9,161 nt of DNA, from contig JASHYW010000106.1 in the NCBI GenBank assembly GCA_030042885.1, positions 1-9,161 on the forward strand. The letters are read 5' to 3'. The notes under the pieces are model-generated. The model ran no database searches and was not told the DNA's origin. It saw only the letters and a list, made by a program, of their open reading frames with translations. Made by a program: the position numbers and the translations under genes. This document shows, in pieces, positions 1-4,026 of this stretch. Each line of letters opens with the position of its first letter. Within the stretch, counting starts at the first letter, position 1. This DNA comes from Streptosporangiaceae bacterium (GTDB lineage Bacteria > Actinomycetota > Actinomycetes > Streptosporangiales > Streptosporangiaceae).

Positions 1-86
1 GGCCGACCTGGCCGAACTGCTCAGGCGCCCAGCCTTAGCCAGTCCCGCCCGTCGCAATCTCGCTCGGCGCTCACCGCCGTCGGCGA

Positions 87-92
87 TAGACT
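87..92 (+). promoter_or_regulatory. Possible -10 element upstream of proS
   Basis: TAGACT fits the actinobacterial TANNNT -10 pattern and lies 42 bases before the preferred proS ATG. A transcript from it would begin near 99-100, almost on the in-frame TTG at 99, which would make a leaderless alternative possible. No convincing -35 hexamer sits 16-18 bases upstream (about 64-69 reads TCGGCG). The rest of 1-134 shows no recognisable gene. Short open frames running in from the left edge end at 36-38, 104-106 and 115-117, and one could be the tail of an upstream gene, but none is identifiable. Confidence 0.3.
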
Positions 93-134
93 ACGGGCTT
101 GCCTGACCACGGCCTGAAAGTGAGAGTACGCAGC

Positions 135-1865
135 ATGCGCTGGTCCAAGATGCACATCCCGACGCTGCGCGACGACCCGGCGGACGCCGGCGCGCCCAGC
201 CATCGCCTGCTGCTCCGCGCCGGCTACATCCGCCAGCTGATGGCCGGGCACTACTCGCTGCTGCCGCTCGGCCAGCTGGTCCGGCTCAAGGTCATCGGGA
301 TCATCCGTGAGGAGATGAACCGGATCGGGGCCCAGGAGATCGTGATGCCGGTGATGCACCCGGCCGAGCTGTGGCAGCTCAGCGGCCGCTGGGAGCTGAT
401 GGGCGAGGAGATGTTCCGGCTCAAGGACCGGCGCGGTGCCGACCTGGCCCTGGGCATGACGCACGAGGAGATCGTCACCAACCTGGCCGCCGAGCTGGAG
501 TCGTACCGCGAGCTGCCCCAGATGTGGTACCAGATCCAGACCAAGCTGCGCGACGAGCCGCGGCCGAAGGCCGGCCTGCTGCGGACCCGCGAGTTCACCA
601 TGAAGGACTCGTACAGCTTCGACCTGGGGCCGGCCGAACTCGACGTGTCCTTCCGCCTGCACCGCGACGCGTACACCCGGATCTTCGAGCGGATGTCCGT
701 CCCCGCCATCCCGGTCGAGGCCTCCAGCGGCACGATGGGCGGCTCGGATTCCACCGAGTTCGTCTGCCCGTCCCCCACCGGCGAGGACCTCATCGTTCTC
801 TGCCCGGAGTGCGGCTATGCGGCCAACATAGAAAAGGCCACGTCCCGCCTGGTTCCTGTCGATGATTCTCCCGAACGGACCGTGGTGCTCGCGGCCCCCG
901 AACCGTTCCCCACCCCCGGGGTCCGAACCATCGAGGATCTCGCCGCACAGTACCAGGCCCCGGCCGACCGCCAGATCAAGACCCTGGTCTACTTCCTCGA
1001 CGGCGTGCTCACCCTGGTCCTGCTGCGCGGCGACCACGCGCTGCACGAGCAGAAGCTCGTGGACGCCACCGGGGCCCCCAGCATCCGGCCGGCCCAGCCC
1101 GAGGAGATCCGCGAGGCCCTCGGCGCGCTGCCCGGCAGCCTCGGCGCGGTCGGCGTCACCGATCACCCGATCGTCGCCGACGAGGCGCTGCGCGGCCGGC
1201 GCGGCATGTACACCGGGGCCAACATCGACGACACCCACTTGCGCGGCGTGGACGTCGAGCGCGACATCAATGTCGGCCAGTGGGCCGACTTGCGCGAGGT
1301 CGCCGCCGGCGAACCGTGCATCAACTGCGGCCACGGCCTGGAGGTCGAGCGCGGCATCGAGGTCGGCCACATCTTCAAGCTCGGCTGCAAGTACACCGAC
1401 GCCATGCAGATCCGCGTGTCCGGCCCGGATGGCAAGCCGGTCAAGCCCGTCATGGGCTGCTACGGCATCGGGGTCGAGCGCGCCATGGCTGCGGTCGTTG
1501 AGGTCCACCACGACGACAAGGGCATCATCTGGCCGGCCGCGGTGGCCCCGTTCGAGGTAGTGGTGGTGATCGCCCAGCAGGACGACCCCGCCGTGGCCGA
1601 GGCGGGGGAGCGGGTGCACCAGGCGCTGGCCGCGGCCGGCGTCGAGGTCATCGTGGATGACAGGCCGGTCCGGGCCGGGGTGAAGTTCAGCGACGCCGAA
1701 CTGGTCGGCATCCCGTTCCGGGTCACGGTGGGCAAGCGCAGCCTGGCCGCCGGGGCCGCCGAGCTGACCGACCGCGCCACCGGATCCACGGTCCAGGTTC
1801 TGATGGGCGACCTGGCCCCGCACGTCCGCGAGGCCATCGCCAAGTCCATCGCGGGCCAGTCCTGA
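135..1865 (+). CDS. proS: Prolyl-tRNA synthetase (bacterial type with editing insertion)
   Basis: This cytosolic enzyme attaches proline to tRNA-Pro using ATP. From the ATG at 135 it has 576 residues, close to the usual ~570 for bacterial ProRS. Class II signatures are in order: motif 1 region around residues 37-78, the THEE loop at 109-112, motif 2 (RDEPRPK...LLRTREFTMKDSYSF) at 139-162 and motif 3 (GCYGIGVERAM) at about 441-451. A YbaK-like editing insertion lies at roughly 238-388 (QIKTLVYF, GDHALHEQKL), and an anticodon-binding domain runs from about 464 to the end. CPEC (223-226) and CINC (395-398) flank the insertion and could form a metal site. In-frame alternatives exist at TTG 99 and GTG 120. 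I chose ATG 135 because MRWSKMHIPTLRDDPADA is where the family normally begins and GTGAGAG (120-126) can serve as a weak Shine-Dalgarno. The N-terminal style differs from the Streptomyces ProRS I know, so it may be a second clade or paralogue. Confidence 0.96.
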   Translation: MRWSKMHIPTLRDDPADAGAPSHRLLLRAGYIRQLMAGHYSLLPLGQLVRLKVIGIIREEMNRIGAQEIVMPVMHPAELWQLSGRWELMGEEMFRLKDRRGADLALGMTHEEIVTNLAAELESYRELPQMWYQIQTKLRDEPRPKAGLLRTREFTMKDSYSFDLGPAELDVSFRLHRDAYTRIFERMSVPAIPVEASSGTMGGSDSTEFVCPSPTGEDLIVLCPECGYAANIEKATSRLVPVDDSPERTVVLAAPEPFPTPGVRTIEDLAAQYQAPADRQIKTLVYFLDGVLTLVLLRGDHALHEQKLVDATGAPSIRPAQPEEIREALGALPGSLGAVGVTDHPIVADEALRGRRGMYTGANIDDTHLRGVDVERDINVGQWADLREVAAGEPCINCGHGLEVERGIEVGHIFKLGCKYTDAMQIRVSGPDGKPVKPVMGCYGIGVERAMAAVVEVHHDDKGIIWPAAVAPFEVVVVIAQQDDPAVAEAGERVHQALAAAGVEVIVDDRPVRAGVKFSDAELVGIPFRVTVGKRSLAAGAAELTDRATGSTVQVLMGDLAPHVREAIAKSIAGQS

Positions 1866-1890
1866 GAGCCCACCACGCCCCTGATGACCC

Positions 1891-2331
1891 ATGGACCTGC
1901 AGCACTACCTGGCCGACATCGGCTTGAAGACCCTGAGCCGGGCCCACCGGGCCATCGTTCACCTGAGCGGCGGCTCGGTGCTGGGCTCGGCCTTCGGCAT
2001 GCCCGTGGTCGAATTGCACACGGTGGGACGCGTGTCGGGCCGACCGCGTTCGACCATGCTCACGGCACCGGTCGTCGACGGTCAGAAGGTCGTGCTGGTG
2101 GCCTCCAAGGGCGGAGACGACCGTGATCCTGACTGGTTCCGCAACCTGATGGCCCATCGGGACGTCGAGCTGACCATGGCCGGCCAGCGCAGGCCGATGC
2201 GGGCCAGGCAGGCCTCGCCGCAGGAGAAGGCGGAGTTGTGGCCCCGGGTCGTGGCGGCCTACCGGGGCTATGCCAGCTACCAGCGCCGCACCGAGCGCGA
2301 CATCCCCCTGGTCATCTGCGAGCCGCGCTGA
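1891..2331 (+). CDS. Ddn-family F420-dependent nitroreductase/oxidoreductase
   Basis: This 146-residue protein matches the deazaflavin-dependent nitroreductase family (Ddn-like split beta-barrel), whose members use reduced F420 to reduce quinones, nitroaromatics or other electrophiles, often near the membrane. Visible family marks are the ELHTVGRVSGRPRSTML stretch (about 41-57), the SKGGDDRDPDWFRNL stretch (72-86) that in known members lines the cofactor pocket, and the C-terminal GYASYQRRTERDIPLVIC segment (126-143). Length is typical (about 140-150). The N-terminus (DLQHYLADIGLKTLSRAHRAI) is the usual amphipathic helix, with no signal peptide. The ATG at 1891 lies 25 bp after the proS stop, and no clear Shine-Dalgarno precedes it, which suits co-transcription with proS. 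The physiological substrate cannot be read from sequence; family assignment is strong, F420 use is inferred from family. Confidence 0.9.
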   Translation: MDLQHYLADIGLKTLSRAHRAIVHLSGGSVLGSAFGMPVVELHTVGRVSGRPRSTMLTAPVVDGQKVVLVASKGGDDRDPDWFRNLMAHRDVELTMAGQRRPMRARQASPQEKAELWPRVVAAYRGYASYQRRTERDIPLVICEPR

Positions 2332-2339
2332 CCGCTCGC

Positions 2340-2349
2340 CGCCGCGGCG
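2340..2349. repeat. Short GC palindrome after the Ddn-like gene
   Basis: CGCCGCGGCG is a perfect 10-bp palindrome nine bases past the Ddn-like stop codon. It has no loop and no following T-run, so it is a poor terminator candidate. It could just as well be a product of high GC content. Confidence 0.2.
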
Positions 2350-2439
2350 CGCTCCCGCCACCCCCCATGGGTGATCCGGAGGAGGGTACTCCGCCCGTAT
2401 CATCCGCATGACGAGAGATCGCAAGCGGGAATTCGAGGA

Positions 2440-2541
2440 GCGTTATGCAAACCCGACGCGCGAGTGCAGGCCTTTGGGGCCTGCGCGAGCGATCGGTGCA
2501 GGCGAGCGGCCAGCAACTACAGCGGGTTCTTTGCATAACGC
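2440..2541. repeat. 102-bp element bounded by perfect 12-bp inverted repeats
   Basis: GCGTTATGCAAA at 2440-2451 is exactly repeated in inverse as TTTGCATAACGC at 2530-2541. Pairing continues inward, with CCCG (2452-2455) complementary to CGGG (2523-2526) across a three-base TTC bulge (2527-2529). A strong inner hairpin sits at 2464-2486. The arms are AT-richer than their surroundings, so chance pairing from GC content is an unlikely explanation. The element sits in the 242-bp gap ahead of the DUF1269-like gene, its right arm ending 32 bases before the ATG. It could be a structured leader RNA, a paired protein-binding site, or a small MITE-like insertion; a 2-bp GA flanks both sides, too short to prove a target duplication. 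The half-site order (GTT first, AAC last) is opposite to an integron attC. Confidence 0.7.
2464..2486 (+). other. Inner stem-loop within the inverted-repeat element
   Basis: GCAGGCC (2466-2472) pairs with GGCCTGC (2478-2484) around a five-base TTTGG loop. One T-G wobble and one further G-C pair extend the stem to 2464-2486. No T-tract follows, so an intrinsic terminator is unlikely. With the outer arms it would give a long closing stem, a junction and an inner hairpin. A direct repeat GCGCGAG (2458-2464 and 2483-2489) brackets the hairpin. Confidence 0.5.
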
Positions 2542-2558
2542 GAACTTCTGCGTAGAAC
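2531..2558 (+). promoter_or_regulatory. Possible promoter of the DUF1269-like gene
   Basis: TTGCAT (2531-2536) and TAGAAC (2553-2558) are spaced 16 bp and are partial matches to the housekeeping -35 and -10 boxes. The proposed -35 lies inside the right arm of the 12-bp inverted repeat, so a protein or structure there could affect initiation. Transcription would begin very near the Shine-Dalgarno, giving a short leader. If that holds, the inverted repeat acts as DNA, not as leader RNA. Both boxes are weak, so this is tentative. Confidence 0.25.
2546..2557. promoter_or_regulatory. TTCT-N4-AGAA dyad before the DUF1269-like start
   Basis: TTCT (2546-2549) and AGAA (2554-2557) form a perfect 4+4 dyad around GCGT, four bases before the Shine-Dalgarno. 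A second dyad, GTTC (2526-2529) with GAAC (2542-2545), overlaps the right arm of the larger repeat. These could be operator half-sites or a small hairpin, but they are short enough to arise by chance. Confidence 0.25.
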
Positions 2559-2560
2559 AC

Positions 2561-2566
2561 AAGGAG
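2561..2566 (+). promoter_or_regulatory. Strong ribosome binding site of the DUF1269-like gene
   Basis: AAGGAG lies seven bases before the ATG at 2574, an ideal spacing. It is the best Shine-Dalgarno in the window and fixes this start. By contrast, proS, the Ddn-like gene and the NTPase have weak or no visible sites, which suggests this protein is translated well. Confidence 0.75.
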
Positions 2567-2573
2567 TACCGAG

Positions 2574-3107
2574 ATGGCAGTCGACACCTTCATTGCCTTT
2601 GTCGGGGTATACGACGACGTCAGTGGCGCTGATGCGGACTACGAGCTGGTCAAGGACCTGCACACCAGGGAGGGCTTGATCGACGCCTATGACGCCGCGG
2701 TGATCGTGCACCAGGCCGATGGGAAGGTCAAGATCACCAAGAAGCACGAGACGCCGACTCGGGTCGGGGGAGTGCTCGGTGGCGGGGTGGGCCTGGCCAC
2801 CGGTCTGGTCGTGGCCTTGTTCCCGTTCGCCGCGATCGGCGGCGGCCTGCTCGCGGTCACCACGGGCGGCGGCGCGGTTGTCGGCGCGCTCGCCGGCCAC
2901 GCGGCCGCCGGGATGAGCCGCAAGGACCTGAAGGAGCTCGGGGAGCAGCTCGACGCCGGGCAGGCGGGCCTGGTCGTGGTCGGGGTGGCCGACATGGGCG
3001 CGAAGATCGAGCGGGAGATGAAGAGGGCGCGGAAGGTCCAAGCCAGGGAGCTCAAGGCCGACACGGCCAGCATCGAAGCCGACGCGAAGTCCGCAACCGA
3101 GGGCTGA
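2574..3107 (+). CDS. DUF1269-like glycine-rich membrane protein
   Basis: The 177-residue product resembles actinobacterial DUF1269 proteins, whose molecular function is unknown. Residues 1-60 form a soluble alpha/beta segment (DTFIAFVGVYDD, then VKDLHTREGLIDAYDAAVI and a Lys-rich KVKITKKHET). Residues about 64-112 are a Gly/Ala/Val-rich hydrophobic stretch (GGVLGGGVGLATGLVVALF, then AIGGGLLAVTTGGGAVVGAL), probably one hairpin of two membrane-embedded or membrane-associated helices. Then comes MSRKDLKELGEQLDAGQAGL (114-133), a typical family segment, a short beta strand (VVVGVADM) and a highly charged helix (140-173) that may coil. There is no signal peptide. The AAGGAG site fixes the start. 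The 5' region with nested inverted repeats suggests its own regulation, and the methyltransferase 40 bp downstream may share the transcript. Family call is from remembered sequence pattern, function open. Confidence 0.8.
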   Translation: MAVDTFIAFVGVYDDVSGADADYELVKDLHTREGLIDAYDAAVIVHQADGKVKITKKHETPTRVGGVLGGGVGLATGLVVALFPFAAIGGGLLAVTTGGGAVVGALAGHAAAGMSRKDLKELGEQLDAGQAGLVVVGVADMGAKIEREMKRARKVQARELKADTASIEADAKSATEG

Positions 3108-3147
3108 CGCCGTCCGGCTGGCCTGTGCTGGGGCCGTAGGGTCGGGG

Positions 3148-4026
3148 ATGACCGCCGGGCCGGGGTCGATCATGGGCTGGACAGCCCAGAATGCGCGGCA
3201 TGCCGCCGGGCTGCTCAGGCAGGGCCGGAATCCTGCCGCGCGGGTCTACGAGAGCATCGGATCGGACTTCTTCCTGGCCCTGGCCCCCGGCTGGCTGAAC
3301 CTGGGGCTGTGGGAGGGACCCGGTTCGGAGGATGAGGCCGAGGATGCCTGCCGTCGGCTCGTTCGTACGCTCGCGCTGGCGCTGCCCGCAGGCGGCACGA
3401 TCCTCGATGTGGGCAACGGGCTCGGGACCCAGGATCGGCTGATCGCCGAGGCGGTCCGTCCGCGTCGGCTGGTGGCGGTGAACATCACCGAGCGGCAGCT
3501 AGCAGCGGGCCGGGACCGGCTGAAACAGGCCGCGGCCGCGCCGGTGGCGGGCGATGCCGTCCGGCTGCCGGTGGCCGACGGAACCGTGGACGGGGTGATC
3601 AGCGTCGAGGCAGCCTTCCATTTCCGTTCCAGGAAGGCTTTTTTCGACGAGTGTTACCGGGTGTTGCGTCCCGGCGGCGTGCTGAGCATGTCCGACATCT
3701 CGATCCGGCGGTGGCCGGTCAGCCCGGCCGAGTTGCTGTCTGGCCTGACACAGCTCCGGGTGTTCGGACTGCGGCGGACCATGGCGATGACCGCCGGGCA
3801 GATCGGTTCGTCCGCCCGCGCGGCCGGCCTGACCGAGGTCGAGGTGACCTCGTGCGGCGATCGCGTGATCGCCCCCGCGGTCCGGCTCACCGCCGGCCGG
3901 CTGGCCGGCCCGACAGCGGCGCCCGCCGGGCAGCAGGCCATCGGCCGCCTACTGCTGTGGCAGGTCAGCCTGCTCTGGCGGCGCGGCATCATCGATTACC
4001 TGCTGCTCCGCGCGGTGCGGCCGTGA
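3148..4026 (+). CDS. Class I SAM-dependent methyltransferase (methyltransferase type 11)
   Basis: This 292-residue protein has a Rossmann-type methyltransferase fold. SAM-binding motif I is ILDVGNGLGT (85-94), in which Asn replaces the more frequent Cys or Gly. The strand/helix with the ribose-contact region follows (LVAVNITERQLAAGRDRL, 108-125), then GDAVRLPVADGTVDGVIS (135-152) and the late motif VLRPGGVLSMSDI (172-184). The N-terminal part (YESIGSDFFLALAPGWLNLGLWEG, about 34-57) is characteristic of methyltransferases acting on small molecules or lipids such as sterols, tocopherol-type quinols and polyketides; the acceptor here is unknown. Residues 185-292 form a substrate-cap/helical tail. 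Starts at ATG 3148 (TAGGG at 3137-3141) and ATG 3172 (GGGG at 3162-3165) are both plausible; I keep the longer. The last 78 bases overlap the convergent NTPase gene. No partner enzyme nearby reveals its pathway. Confidence 0.88.
   Translation: MTAGPGSIMGWTAQNARHAAGLLRQGRNPAARVYESIGSDFFLALAPGWLNLGLWEGPGSEDEAEDACRRLVRTLALALPAGGTILDVGNGLGTQDRLIAEAVRPRRLVAVNITERQLAAGRDRLKQAAAAPVAGDAVRLPVADGTVDGVISVEAAFHFRSRKAFFDECYRVLRPGGVLSMSDISIRRWPVSPAELLSGLTQLRVFGLRRTMAMTAGQIGSSARAAGLTEVEVTSCGDRVIAPAVRLTAGRLAGPTAAPAGQQAIGRLLLWQVSLLWRRGIIDYLLLRAVRP

Noticed and set aside
862..1560. Ser/Arg/Pro-rich plus-strand ORF within proS
   Set aside because: It is the out-of-frame reading of the ProRS editing and catalytic region with low-complexity SRPAT composition; proS is uninterrupted through it.
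21..1892. 623-codon open frame on the minus strand opposite proS
   Set aside because: It mirrors proS in the opposite strand, is dominated by His/Asp/Gly/Val/Leu from complementary GC-rich codons and shows no domain. It is a GC-bias shadow of a well-supported gene.
2464..2486. Intrinsic terminator of the proS/Ddn-like unit
   Set aside because: The stem is good but no T-run follows and it lies over 130 bp past the Ddn-like stop, nested in a larger symmetrical structure.
2440..2541. Integron attC site (GTTATGC...GCATAAC ends, ~100 bp imperfect palindrome)
   Set aside because: attC has the AAC-type half first and the GTT-type half last; here the order is reversed on both strands, and no integrase or cassette context is present.
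2408..2632. Small ORF starting MTRDRKREFEERYANP in the gap before the DUF1269-like gene
   Set aside because: It crosses the inverted repeat, lacks a well-spaced ribosome site, turns into Arg/His/Cys-rich sequence and overlaps the start of a well-supported gene. A leader peptide remains possible but is unsupported.
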